Part shown: positions 28,198 through 36,797 of the stretch, one piece after another
Numbering within the stretch: position 1 is the stretch's first letter
Layout: each line of letters begins with the position of its first letter
Program-made: the position numbers and the translations under genes
Source: Clostridiales bacterium
Lineage (GTDB): Bacteria > Bacillota > Clostridia > Peptostreptococcales > Anaerovoracaceae
DNA: 64,000 nt
Direction of reading: 5' to 3'
Assembly (NCBI GenBank): GCA_012841925.1
Contig: DUTT01000052.1
Location: 62,001-126,000, forward strand
Notes under the pieces: model-generated
What the model was told of the DNA's origin: nothing
What the model saw: only the letters and a program-made list of their open reading frames with translations
Database searches by the model: none

Positions 28198-28216
28198 GGG
28201 GTGGCCTAGCCACCCC
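28198..28216 (-). other. GC-rich hairpin between grdA and grdCD
   Basis: A perfect 8-bp stem (GGGGTGGC with GCCACCCC, three-base loop) 16 bases after the grdA stop. It has no T run, so it is more likely an mRNA stability or processing element than a terminator. Confidence 0.6.
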
Positions 28217-28231
28217 CTGGAGTTTCTTCGA

Positions 28232-28702
28232 CTAATATTTCGTGTACTGTTCCCGGATGGCAGTCATTTCGCTGATGATTTCGTCCACATCCAGGACCAT
28301 TTCCATCATGCTGACCTGCTCATCGTAGATGTCGGCATCTACTTCTTCTTTCATTTCCGGCTCGCAAATGTGATACACAAGAAGTCCCAACGAGACTCCC
28401 GCCAACGGACCTGCGTAAGTCGGATCACCGGCTGTCACCGTTTCGGCTGCCAGACCGGCGGCCTCACCTTCGGCTGCGCCGAGAACGACAACGACGTTCT
28501 CGGGACCGAATTGCTCGGCGATGTCTTTGACCCGCTTCTGATTTTCCAGATCCATGGCTCCTGCGGCTGTTCAGACAAAGCATTCTGTCGCAGAGAATGC
28601 GATGTCTGCACCGGCAGACTGAATGCACAGTTCGATCGCCGGGCCCGGAATGCCATCGCGGTCGCCGATGACGATCGCTTTTTTGCCTTGTAAGATGGCC
28701 AT
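28232..28702 (-). CDS. grdA: Glycine reductase selenoprotein A (in-frame UGA = Sec44)
   Basis: The small redox selenoprotein shared by glycine, sarcosine and betaine reductases; it carries the carboxymethyl group on selenium. The frame from the ATG at 28702 (AAGGAGG upstream) reads through a TGA at 28571-28573, giving 156 residues with the redox motif Cys41-Phe-Val-Sec44, at the position known for GrdA. After the UGA the sequence continues [11 protein letters not shown] and [23 protein letters not shown], typical of the family. Simple gene calling would report only the 107 residues from 28555. A hairpin lies just before the UGA (28580-28600); no clear strong one is seen after it. It follows trxA by 62 bases. 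Confidence 0.97.
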
Positions 28703-28764
28703 TTCCTTTCCTCCTTTTTAGTTTTTATTTACACCGGGCACAGATGCGCACGGGATAAATCGCT

Positions 28765-29082
28765 CTACAGATGCTCGACGATCATCGCTTCCACGGCGGA
28801 TGCCGTCGCATCCTCCTTGACGAGCTCCTTGACCTTTTCGCCGTCTTTGTACAGCACGATCGTCGGCAGACCGAGCACCTTCTGACCGATGGCCAGACGC
28901 CTGGCTTTCGAAGTATTGAGACTCACAAACTTCATGCGATCGCCGTAGGTTTCGGCCAGCTTCTCCATGTGCGGCATCAGCGCCTCGCACGGCACGCATC
29001 CGTCACCGTAATAATCGCAGACGACGTAGCCCTCGGCCTGCAGCACTTCCGCTTCAAACGTATCTTTATCGACTTGCAGCAT
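28765..29082 (-). CDS. trxA: Thioredoxin of the glycine reductase system
   Basis: Reduces the mixed selenide-sulfide of GrdA at each turnover. The 105 residues have the redox motif GCVPC (29-33), the variant typical of grd-linked thioredoxins in place of WCGPC, and the cis-proline block [11 protein letters not shown] (71-81). The ATG has AGGGGG upstream. It is preceded by its reductase trxB with a 12-base gap and followed by grdA, so reductant supply and acceptor are co-expressed. Confidence 0.95.
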   Translation of the reverse strand: MLQVDKDTFEAEVLQAEGYVVCDYYGDGCVPCEALMPHMEKLAETYGDRMKFVSLNTSKARRLAIGQKVLGLPTIVLYKDGEKVKELVKEDATASAVEAMIVEHL

Positions 29083-29094
29083 TTCGCATCCCCC

Positions 29095-30036
29095 TTACAT
29101 GTTGTGTTCTTCGATGTATTTTCCGGCCTGCGTCGCCGCGATGGCTCCGTCGGCAGCCGCCGTCACCACCTGACGCAGACTCTTGACGCGAATGTCACCC
29201 GCGGCAAAAACGCCAGGAATGGACGTCTTCATGTCGTCGTCTGTGCGCACATAGCCGTTTTCGAGCGGCAGCTTACCGTCGAGAATCGCCGTATTGGGTT
29301 TAAATCCAATAAAGACAAACACGCCGAACAGGCCGTCGTCTTCGTCGGCCAGCACTTCTCTCTGCTCACCCGTCTTCGTATCTTCGACCACCATCCGTGA
29401 CAGCAGGCCGTCGCCGGACAGTTCCTTGACGACAGAATTCCACATGAACTCCAGATTGTCAATTTTGAACGCTTTCTCCTGAATCGCCTTGACCGCGCGA
29501 AGTTCGTCTCTTCTGTGGATGATGGTGACTTTCCGTGCGAACTTGGTCAGATGCATCGCTTCTTCGACTGCGGCATCCCCGCCGCCGACGACGAACACTT
29601 CGAATCCCTCGAAGAACGCCGCATCGCACGTTGCGCAGTACGACACGCCCTTTCCGGTAAATTCCTCCTCGCCGGGGCAATTAATCTTCTGAGGTACAGC
29701 GCCGCCGGCCAGAATGACCGTCTTGCCGAGATACGTGCCGCTTTCTCCGACGATCTTCTTGATGTCGCCTTCCAGTTCCATATCCACGACGGTATCCGAC
29801 ACTTTTTCGGCGCCGAAACGCCACGCCTGGTCAGCAAAGCGCTTGACGAGGCTCGGCCCGCTTTCTCCTTCGATCGAGCCCGGATAGTTGTCGATTTCCG
29901 ACGTCTGGCCGATCTGGCCGCCTTCCTGCTCTTTTTCCACGATGAGCGTCGCAAGCTTGCTCCGCCCCGCATAAAGCCCTGCGGCAAGGCCAGCCGGACC
30001 GGCTCCTACGATTACGATATCATATACTTTTTCCAT
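29095..30036 (-). CDS. trxB: Thioredoxin reductase (NADPH)
   Basis: FAD enzyme that reduces the adjacent thioredoxin. The 313 residues show the FAD Rossmann motif GAGPAGLAAGLYAG (11-24), the redox-active CATC in SYCATCDAAFFEG (near 135), the NADPH-binding GGGDAAVEEA and the C-terminal FAD motif PGVFAAGD. The ATG has GGAAAGGAAAG upstream. The gene lies between grdB and trxA. Confidence 0.95.
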   Translation of the reverse strand: MEKVYDIVIVGAGPAGLAAGLYAGRSKLATLIVEKEQEGGQIGQTSEIDNYPGSIEGESGPSLVKRFADQAWRFGAEKVSDTVVDMELEGDIKKIVGESGTYLGKTVILAGGAVPQKINCPGEEEFTGKGVSYCATCDAAFFEGFEVFVVGGGDAAVEEAMHLTKFARKVTIIHRRDELRAVKAIQEKAFKIDNLEFMWNSVVKELSGDGLLSRMVVEDTKTGEQREVLADEDDGLFGVFVFIGFKPNTAILDGKLPLENGYVRTDDDMKTSIPGVFAAGDIRVKSLRQVVTAAADGAIAATQAGKYIEEHNM

Positions 30037-30061
30037 GTGTCTTTCCTTTCCTTACGCGTGC

Positions 30062-31369
30062 CTATTCGAACACCGTCTGATCCTCGACCTCAGTCGAAAG
30101 CGCATCGAGCGTTTTGTCCAGAAGCTTTCTTCGAAGTTCCTTTTCCTCGTCCGGTGTCGAAGCCGGATTCCCCAGCGGATAAGGGATTGCAACCGTCGGA
30201 ACGATTCGGTTCGCCCCTACCGTCATGGAGATCGGGACGACCGTGCACATGTGAACAACCGGAATGCCGGCCCGTTCGATTTCTTTTACCATCGTTGCAC
30301 CGCAACGCGTGCACGTTCCTCACGTCGAGGTCAGGATAACAGCGTCCACACCGTCTGCGACCAGTTCCTCCCCGATGGCCCTGGCATATTTTTTTGCGGA
30401 TGCCACGGCCGTTCCATTGCCGACTGTCGAGTAGAAGTAGCGGCTGAGGCTTCCTATTTTTCCTTCTTTTTCGAATTCTCTGAGTATGTCGACCGGCAGC
30501 ACGCGGTCTGCATCTTCGTTGGCGTAGACAGGATCGTATCCGCCGTGGGCTGTTTCGTAGGTCTGCGCATCCAGATCCCGGATGCCTTCGAGGTCGTACT
30601 TTCCGTACTTAGAAGCCGAAGAGGATTCAATCCGATCCGGATTGCCTTTCGGCACGATGCCGCCCGACGTAACGAGAGCGATTTTCGCCTTTGAAATATC
30701 CTTGACGGCCGGATTGGGAACCACCCGGTCAAAATCCGGCATCGGAAATTCGGTTTCGTACGGTTCTCCGGCCATTTTTTTGAGAAGCATATCGACGGCC
30801 CGACGGGATCCTCTTTTTTTGTCGAAGAAATTCTTGCGGATCCCCATGGGGATGTAGCCTTCTTCCGCAGAGGTACCGATTTCTTCTCCGCGCGCCAGTT
30901 TCAGCGCAAGGGGAACCATCAGTGCGACAGCATCTCTCATGCCGGCTGCATTGTCCTTCGTCGAAACGATATGGACGGACTGCTTGTACAGGTCGACACC
31001 GGGATTTTCCACATACATTCCCGTAATCGCCGGAATATTCAACTTTTCCCGAACGCCGGTTGCAACCGCGCCGCAGGCGACTCCGTAGCGCCCCGCATTG
31101 AAGGCAGGCCCGCATACGACGATATCCGGTTCAAACGATGCGATCATGTCGAGGATGGCCGCTAGTGCGACATCCGGATTCTCGTTAAAATAGGAATCTC
31201 CGCAGGCGACGGTGGCGACGATTTCCGCCGCATCGCCGAAGGCTCCCTTAAAGGCCATACCCGGTCCGACCGGTCCGCTTTTACTTTCGGGCGGTATGTC
31301 GGCCTTTTCTTCTCCGCCGATCTGGGCAAAGAACTGATTGAGGTAATGGACCACTTTAATCTGTTTCAT
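30062..31369 (-). CDS. grdB: Glycine reductase selenoprotein B (in-frame UGA = Sec350)
   Basis: The glycine-specific, substrate-activating selenoprotein, which works with the pyruvoyl protein GrdE. The frame from the ATG at 31369 (AGGAGTGGAG upstream) passes a TGA at 30320-30322 and ends at 30062, 435 residues in all. The selenocysteine falls at residue 350 in the motif ILTST-Sec-GTCTRCGATM, the position and motif of known GrdB proteins. Without recoding the gene would be split into 349- and about 76-residue pieces. It starts 10 bases after grdE and precedes trxB. GrdB in particular points to glycine rather than betaine or sarcosine as substrate, in line with the glycine riboswitch. Confidence 0.97.
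30293..30307 (-). other. Candidate bacterial SECIS hairpin of grdB
   Basis: A perfect 6-bp stem, CGTTGC-GGT-GCAACG on the minus strand, beginning 12 bases after the UGA codon. The position and small G/U apical loop fit a SelB-binding SECIS element. Base-level function is inferred. Confidence 0.6.
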
Positions 31370-31379
31370 ATCTCCACTC

Positions 31380-32660
31380 CTATCTGGCGCTCAGGGTGTT
31401 GAACCCCAGCTCGTTCGTTGCGCCCGTTATCACCTGGAGCTCCGCGGTGATGGTTCCGTCTTCGTTCAGCGAACCGGACCAGCCGCCGGCGATGTGGTCG
31501 ACCGCATCGATCGAGCCTATGATCCGTTCCATGGCAGGCAGGTGGATCACTTCGTTGGCATTGCCTCCTGTTACGACGGCATCCGCCGCTTCGTCGGCAT
31601 CCGCAAGCGACTGCGACGCCCCGTCCTGTCCGGCGTATTCGTCGGTGATGATGACGGTTTTAATGCCTTTTGCTTCGATTTTCCGGCAGTTCATGATCAA
31701 ATCCGTATCCGGATTTCCAAACCCTTCCTGAGAAATGATCGCCCCGTCCAGACTCAGATAACCGCACAGCTCCGCCGTTCGATCCGATGAGCGCATTTTG
31801 TCGGCCAGGAAGACATTTTCGTTTGTGATGATGACCCCTACGAAGTTCAGCGTCTTACCGTGCTCGGCAAACAGATCCTGCACCACCGGGTTGTTCAGAT
31901 GGTGATACGTTGTATTCTTGTCGCAGGCCGACACGCAGTTCCCGCTTATAATTGCGCCGTCCATGAGCTCTGTGGGGGAAATAAGCGTCGGGATAATCTG
32001 CTTGGCATCGACACCGTACACATACGTGTCGTGCAGGAGGCCCTGGCTCTGCAGCATCAGCACGTAGCCCACTCTCGGCAGGTCCGGATAGGCCCGGACA
32101 CCCTCGAGAAGGGACAGCGTCTCGTAGGTGTGAACTTCTTCTGCTTCGATATCTGCGGCGAGCTTTCCAAGATACTCCGCCGCCTTTAAACCGGCGAGGC
32201 GCAGTGTTTTTTCGTACGCGTGCTGTGCGAGACCCTGCTTTGGCTCAACGACCAGCACGAGGTTATTCAACGTCGAAAACGGTGTATAACGCGCTCCTTC
32301 ACCGCTCATATCGATGATGCCTTCCTGAAAACCGACGATCTTTCCCGCCGTTACGACGGCAGCACCCTTGAGCACATTGGTTCTTCCGGATCCGACCGTG
32401 TCGACTTTTGCACACCATCCGGGGAATATACCCCCGCCTCCGTGCACTTTAACGCGCGGCTCAATCACGTCCTTGACCGGCGTGATTCTCACCGATTCGC
32501 CCGGCCTGGCGATGTCAAGCGCAACCGATTCGATCGCTTCGTCCTGCAGCAGCAGACGACTCAACTCATCCTGGTTGACATATAATACGTTACCGTCAAC
32601 CTTCGAGGTCGGACCGAACTGGATATCCCGAATGGGTATATATCCTACTTCCAACTTCAT
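31380..32660 (-). CDS. grdE: Glycine reductase component B proprotein (pyruvoyl)
   Basis: The precursor is cleaved autocatalytically to give two chains, one with an N-terminal pyruvoyl group that forms a Schiff base with glycine. The 426 residues contain the cleavage motif SGNCVSACDKNT with Cys at residue 242, the site known in GrdE. The ATG has GAGGAGG upstream. The operon order here is grdX-grdE-grdB-trxB-trxA-grdA-grdCD. Confidence 0.96.
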   Translation of the reverse strand: MKLEVGYIPIRDIQFGPTSKVDGNVLYVNQDELSRLLLQDEAIESVALDIARPGESVRITPVKDVIEPRVKVHGGGGIFPGWCAKVDTVGSGRTNVLKGAAVVTAGKIVGFQEGIIDMSGEGARYTPFSTLNNLVLVVEPKQGLAQHAYEKTLRLAGLKAAEYLGKLAADIEAEEVHTYETLSLLEGVRAYPDLPRVGYVLMLQSQGLLHDTYVYGVDAKQIIPTLISPTELMDGAIISGNCVSACDKNTTYHHLNNPVVQDLFAEHGKTLNFVGVIITNENVFLADKMRSSDRTAELCGYLSLDGAIISQEGFGNPDTDLIMNCRKIEAKGIKTVIITDEYAGQDGASQSLADADEAADAVVTGGNANEVIHLPAMERIIGSIDAVDHIAGGWSGSLNEDGTITAELQVITGATNELGFNTLSAR

Positions 32661-32692
32661 ACGTCATTCCTCCTCTTAAAACTACGGTTCGC

Positions 32693-33067
32693 TCACGCAT
32701 CCAATGCACTTTTGAGCAACGACAAATCAATTTCCCGAAAATCTCTTTTAGCGATCTCCGAAGCGTGCGCTCCGCGGTCGGGACGCGCGGTCCGCGCAAA
32801 GCGGTCGAAAACAGCGATCGACTCTTCGATGATCAGAATCGCTTCTGTATGACAGCCTTGAACGGGCTCATCGCTCACGACGACAGAGCGATATGGCGTT
32901 TCGTTTGGCTTCAAGCTACCCATCAGCGGGTGTGTCACCAGCTCGTGGCCGATGTGTACGAGATTGCGCACCTCGACGAGAACATCGCGGTAGCTGCCTT
33001 CCACGTAACGCACGTTTTTCATCTGTTCGTATGCGGCCGTGACGGCCGGATTGTTGGTGATGATCAC
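32693..33067 (-). CDS. grdX: GrdX protein
   Basis: A small protein of unknown function found at the head of glycine/betaine reductase operons. The 124 residues begin VIITNNPAV and carry the family blocks EGSYRDVLVEVRNLVHIGHELVTHPLMGSLKPNETPY. I choose the GTG at 33065-33067, which matches the family start and has GGGGTG nearby. A TTG at 33086-33088 would lie in the T run of the riboswitch terminator and is rejected. It is the first gene behind the glycine riboswitch. Confidence 0.92.
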   Translation of the reverse strand: MIITNNPAVTAAYEQMKNVRYVEGSYRDVLVEVRNLVHIGHELVTHPLMGSLKPNETPYRSVVVSDEPVQGCHTEAILIIEESIAVFDRFARTARPDRGAHASEIAKRDFREIDLSLLKSALDA

Positions 33068-33088
33068 AGCACACCCCGGGCGATACAA

Positions 33089-33123
33089 TAAAAAAGAGCG
33101 CGGAAACCGAATGCCTCCCGCTC
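33089..33123 (-). terminator. Terminator controlled by the glycine riboswitch
   Basis: Stem GAGCG-GGA with TCC-G-CGCTC (33096-33123, one bulge) followed by TTTTTTA on the minus strand. Its ascending arm shares bases 33121-33123 with the 3' end of aptamer 2, so ligand-bound aptamer and terminator exclude each other. Confidence 0.85.
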
Positions 33124-33286
33124 TGTTTCCAACCTGAGAGATTCTCCCGCATAGCGGGATTGCCCCTTCGGTGCTTTCGCTCTCCAGAGTTGCGTCCGAA
33201 TGCGGTCCTGATACCTGAGATCATCGCCTGCGTCTTGGCTGGAGCACAGACTTATTCCTTCGGTGTGACACATGTCCCTCTCCCGC
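33121..33286 (-). promoter_or_regulatory. Tandem glycine riboswitch
   Basis: Two glycine aptamers in series, read on the minus strand: aptamer 1 at about 33190-33286 (CACCGAAGGAATAAG ... ATCTCAGG) and aptamer 2 at about 33121-33189 (CACCGAAGGGGCAA ... AATCTCTCAGG ... ACAGAG). Both have the conserved CACCGAAGG and CTCAGG cores. Bound glycine should prevent the terminator and switch on grdX and the reductase operon. Confidence 0.95.
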
Positions 33287-33387
33287 ACCCATCATACGCA
33301 TATTCATTTATAGATACCTATGTAGAAGTTTACCATAGGCGATCTGTCCGTGCAAGCTTCATTGCAGATGTTTCCCCGGTAAGCAAC

Positions 33388-35295
33388 TCAATAGGAGACG
33401 CGGTAATCCCCTTCCATTCTCGTGATTTTCTTTTCGTCGCAGTATTCGAGGATCTGCATGGCAAACTTGCGCGATGTTGAAAGTTCATCCCGGAGTTCTC
33501 CAAGCGATATCGTTCCCTGCGAAGCGAGACGCTGACGGATTGAAGCAACGATCGCGTCCAGTGTTGCCGCATCCATGTAAACGGCCGGATTGAGGCGGAC
33601 AAGCAGCCCCTCCGATGCAAGAGCCGCTAAAATCTGTCTGCACAATTCGCGGTCCCTGCAGCCTTCGAGCACGATGTCGGTCTCGGGCGGTTCGTGCGCC
33701 TGCTTGCGGTAGGACTCCAACAGATCATCGCGCATTTCCAGCTGTGCGTCCGTATACTGTACACTGAAACCCGTCAAAGCGGCAAAAGCGGATTCCCAGA
33801 TCAGGCTCCCCTCTTCCGCGAGGCGTTCGATGATGCGTTCCAGATGCCTGGCGTCTCTGATGCGAAGCGACTGTTCGATGCGACTGCGGAATTCCTCCCG
33901 GGGCATACCGGGTGACAGCGGATACTTCGCATGGTAGTCGCTCAGAATTCGCTCTGCGTGCACCGTGGTTTCCTTTACAAAATCCGCATGTATAAATACG
34001 CGGTCAGACAATTGAGCCAGGCGCCCCGACTCGACACCCTCATTCCCGTATCGCAGCGCCTCTTCCTGTGCGATTCCCATCTGTTTCGCAATGGATGTTA
34101 TATCAGGAAATGAACGGCTGTTCTCTTTGACAGCAAGCTCCATCAGCTCCCGCTCATCGCCCGACTCCCGAACTGCAAGCGCGGAGAGCACGGAAGGATC
34201 GTTGCGTCGATGCTTGCGTGGACCGGCATCCAGAACCGCGCCGCCGCCGATGGTCTCCACGGGCGAATAGTACCGTATCACGAAGCGGTCTCCCTGTTTG
34301 AGCGCAATCGGCTGCTCCAGCCGCAGCTGCGCATAGCCGCTCTCTCCGGCACCCAGAGCATTGCGATCCAGCAGAACCACTTTGCACAACACTTCGTCCG
34401 CTCCCGCATGCAAATGGACTCTGCTGTTGTTTTCGACCGTACGCGCTGAACTCGCTAAAACATCGAGGCGGACATCGATCATGCGCGATGGATGCAGACT
34501 GTCCGGCGCGGCAAGAACCTGGCCCCGCTGAAGATCTTCTTTTTTGATCGATGTCAGGTTGATGGCCGTACGCTGACCGGCCCGCGCCTGGTCGACCATC
34601 GCTCCGTGCACCTGCACGTTGCGGACGCGCGCCTGTTTGTTTTCCGGATAAACCGAAACGGACTGGCCCACGCGCACGCTTCCTTCGACGAGCGTACCTG
34701 TGACGACGGTGCCAAATCCTTCGATCGTAAATACCCGGTCGATGGGCATGCGCAGCAGATCCGGATCGTTGTTGCGCCGTCCGGGAATCGAGGCCATATC
34801 GAAGACCGCTTCCCGCAGCGCTTCGATACCGAGCCCCGTCTTCGTCGACACATCGATCATCGGCGCCTGCTCTAAAAATGTACCCTGAACCGCCTCGAGG
34901 ATGTCCGCGTGTACCAGCGTCATCCACTCCTCGTCGACGAGGTCGGATTTTGTGACAGCGATAATTCCTCGCCGGATATTCAGCAACCGGACAATGTCCA
35001 GATGTTCCTGCGTCTGCGGCATCACACCTTCGTCCGCCGCCACGACGAGCAGCACCATGTCGATGCCGCCGATGCCTGCGAGCATGTTGCGGATAAACTT
35101 CTCGTGACCGGGCACATCGATGATACCGATCGTGCTTCCGTCCGGGGCTTTAAGGTCCGCAAAACCCAGCTCGATGGTGATGCCTCTTTGTTTTTCTTCC
35201 TTGAGCCGGTCCGTATCCGTGCCTGTGAGCGCCCGGATGAGCGATGTTTTGCCGTGGTCTACGTGACCGGCCGTGCCGATGATGATGTTGTTCAT
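33388..35295 (-). CDS. selB: Selenocysteine-specific elongation factor
   Basis: SelB brings Sec-tRNA to UGA codons that carry a SECIS hairpin. The 635 residues have an EF-Tu-like GTPase at the N-terminus ([13 protein letters not shown] at 7-19, [13 protein letters not shown], and TKSD), two beta-barrel domains, and a C-terminal half (about 350-635) of winged-helix modules that bind SECIS RNA. The ATG at 35295 has GGAG upstream; a longer frame to 35382 would cover the promoter region. It lies downstream of, and divergent from, selD. It ends before the glycine riboswitch. Confidence 0.96.
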   Translation of the reverse strand: MNNIIIGTAGHVDHGKTSLIRALTGTDTDRLKEEKQRGITIELGFADLKAPDGSTIGIIDVPGHEKFIRNMLAGIGGIDMVLLVVAADEGVMPQTQEHLDIVRLLNIRRGIIAVTKSDLVDEEWMTLVHADILEAVQGTFLEQAPMIDVSTKTGLGIEALREAVFDMASIPGRRNNDPDLLRMPIDRVFTIEGFGTVVTGTLVEGSVRVGQSVSVYPENKQARVRNVQVHGAMVDQARAGQRTAINLTSIKKEDLQRGQVLAAPDSLHPSRMIDVRLDVLASSARTVENNSRVHLHAGADEVLCKVVLLDRNALGAGESGYAQLRLEQPIALKQGDRFVIRYYSPVETIGGGAVLDAGPRKHRRNDPSVLSALAVRESGDERELMELAVKENSRSFPDITSIAKQMGIAQEEALRYGNEGVESGRLAQLSDRVFIHADFVKETTVHAERILSDYHAKYPLSPGMPREEFRSRIEQSLRIRDARHLERIIERLAEEGSLIWESAFAALTGFSVQYTDAQLEMRDDLLESYRKQAHEPPETDIVLEGCRDRELCRQILAALASEGLLVRLNPAVYMDAATLDAIVASIRQRLASQGTISLGELRDELSTSRKFAMQILEYCDEKKITRMEGDYRVSY

Positions 35296-35329
35296 ACACG
35301 CTCCATACCAGAAAATACCGCCTGCATCC

Positions 35330-35357
35330 ATTATACACGACGGAAAATGGTTTTCAA
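35330..35357 (-). promoter_or_regulatory. Candidate selB promoter
   Basis: TTGAAA (35352-35357), 16-base spacer, TATAAT (35330-35335), toward selB. Its -35 box overlaps that of selD on the other strand. Confidence 0.7.
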
Positions 35358-35379
35358 AAGAAAGAATGTCCGATATAAT
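35351..35379 (+). promoter_or_regulatory. Candidate selD promoter
   Basis: TTTTCA (35351-35356), 17-base spacer, TATAAT (35374-35379), toward selD. The -35 shares five base pairs with the selB -35. Confidence 0.65.
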
Positions 35380-35408
35380 CATTCCAATGTCAAGAAAGGA
35401 GGGGCATC

Positions 35409-36449
35409 ATGACAAAAGAACAAAAAGGCCTGCTCAGTCAGGCCAGCCACAGCGGCTGAGCGGCTAAAATAGGCCCCGGGGCCCTTGCACAAGTTTTGTG
35501 CAAGTTACCGAAATTTTCCGACCCGAACCTGCTTGTAGGCTTCGATACCTCCGATGATGCTTCCGTCTATAAAATAAACGAAACGACCGCCATCATCCAG
35601 ACGCTCGACCTGTTTCCGCCGGTCGCCGACGATCCGTACGATTTCGGCCGCATCGCAGCGGCCAATGCGCTCTCGGATGTCTATGCCATGGGAGGCGAAC
35701 CGAAAATCGCGCTCAATATCCTGTGCTATCCGGAAGACTTTCCGCTGGAATCCGTCGAGGGGATCCTGATGGGCGGCTACGAAAAAGTGATGGAGGCAGG
35801 TGCCATGATCACCGGCGGCCATACCGTAAAGGACCCGACACCTAAGTATGGACTGTCCGTCACGGGGTTTGCGCATCCCAAAGAGATCCGCACGAACAAC
35901 GGTGCACGCGACGGCGACGTGCTGGTTCTTACAAAACCGCTCGGAATCGGTGCGCTGAATTCAGCCGCAACCGCAGGTCTCATACAGCCGGATGAGCTCC
36001 GTTCCGTCATCGATACGATGTCGGAGCTGAACAAGACCGCATTTGAGATATCCAGAGATTTTCAAATTCACGCGTCGACGGATGTCACCGGGTTCGGCTT
36101 GCTCGGGCACGCATACGAGATGTTTGCCCACACGAATCTGTCGCTCAACATTTTATCCGAACGGATTCCTCTGCTTGCAGGCGCGCTATCGTACGCGGAT
36201 AACGGTGTCGTACCGGGAGGTACGTTTGTCAATCAGGCTTATCTCGTAGATTCGGTCGGCTATGCTACAAGCGTCGGAGATGCGCTCAAGCTGCTGCTCA
36301 CCGACCCGCAGACATCCGGCGGACTTCTGCTCGCGCTGTCCGAAAAGGAGGCCGAACAGCTCGTGCGACGCCTGCGGGAGCACATAGCTCGTGCAGAGAT
36401 CATCGGGTACGTGTCAAAGCGGGACGGCGACCTCATCTATGTAGAGTAG
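35409..36449 (+). CDS. selD: Selenide, water dikinase (itself a selenoprotein, UGA = Sec17)
   Basis: Makes selenophosphate from selenide and ATP, the selenium donor for Sec-tRNA. The true start is the ATG at 35409 (AAGGAGGGG upstream), and the frame reads through a TGA at 35457-35459 to give 346 residues with HSG-Sec-AAKIGPGALAQVL, the catalytic motif in which many species have Cys. The AIR-synthase-like core follows (GFDTSDDASVYKI, TQTLDLFPPVADDPYDFGRIAAANALSDVYAMGG). Automatic calling would give a truncated start near 35496. A 9-bp hairpin 24 bases after the UGA is the likely SECIS. It is divergent from selB. Confidence 0.97.
35484..35504 (+). other. Candidate bacterial SECIS hairpin of selD
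   Basis: Perfect stem CTTGCACAA with TTGTGCAAG and a GTT loop, starting 24 bases after the UGA, inside the coding region. The position and U/G-containing apex fit a bacterial SECIS element. Confidence 0.65.
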
Positions 36450-36472
36450 CCGAACGCAGTTTCCTGTGTAGG

Positions 36473-36509
36473 AAAAAGCTGCGCAGGCCTGTGCACGCGC
36501 AGCTTTTTT
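36473..36509. terminator. Bidirectional terminator between selD and the DUF3343 gene
   Basis: Stem AAAAAGCTGCGC with GCGCAGCTTTTTT, twelve-base loop; T runs face both ways, so it can end selD (+) and the DUF3343 gene (-). Confidence 0.88.
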
Positions 36510-36560
36510 ATGTTCGGATATGCGGAAAGCCCGAACCCGGCAAATATTTTCAGTAGGTCG

Positions 36561-36797
36561 CTACAGCATAATCTCAAAAACTCCGCTGATGCGGATGCCG
36601 GCCGTGCCTGCCGCATCGCAAAGCGCATCGCGGTCTTCCGGCTGAGCGCACCACGCCATGCCGCAACCGGCCGAAATTTCTCTGGGGACGGGAATCATGC
36701 GCCCGGGCAGTGAAAGATCCCGGCACAGGCTCTCCATCGCCATGGCCGCCGTCGTGGTGTGAAATGTCAATATAAGCTTCAGCGTCTTTTCCCTCAT
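36561..36797 (-). CDS. DUF3343 protein, selenium-gene associated
   Basis: A 78-residue protein starting MREKTLKLILTFHTTTAAMAMES, with PGRMIPVPREISAGCGMAWCA in the middle. This is the DUF3343 pattern, a putative Se/S-carrier-like family. Two cysteines (in SAGCGMAWCA) are candidates for sulfur or selenium relay, a suggestion from context. It overlaps the cysteine desulfurase-like gene by four bases and ends a unit yedF-csd-DUF3343. Confidence 0.85.
   Translation of the reverse strand: MREKTLKLILTFHTTTAAMAMESLCRDLSLPGRMIPVPREISAGCGMAWCAQPEDRDALCDAAGTAGIRISGVFEIML

Noticed and set aside
28555-28573. grdA and grdB as pseudogenes with stop codons
   Set aside because: Both stops are TGA at the exact selenocysteine sites of the families, and a full Sec machinery is encoded nearby.
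33086-33088. TTG start of grdX in the terminator T run
   Set aside because: It would start translation inside the riboswitch terminator; the GTG at 33067 fits the family start.
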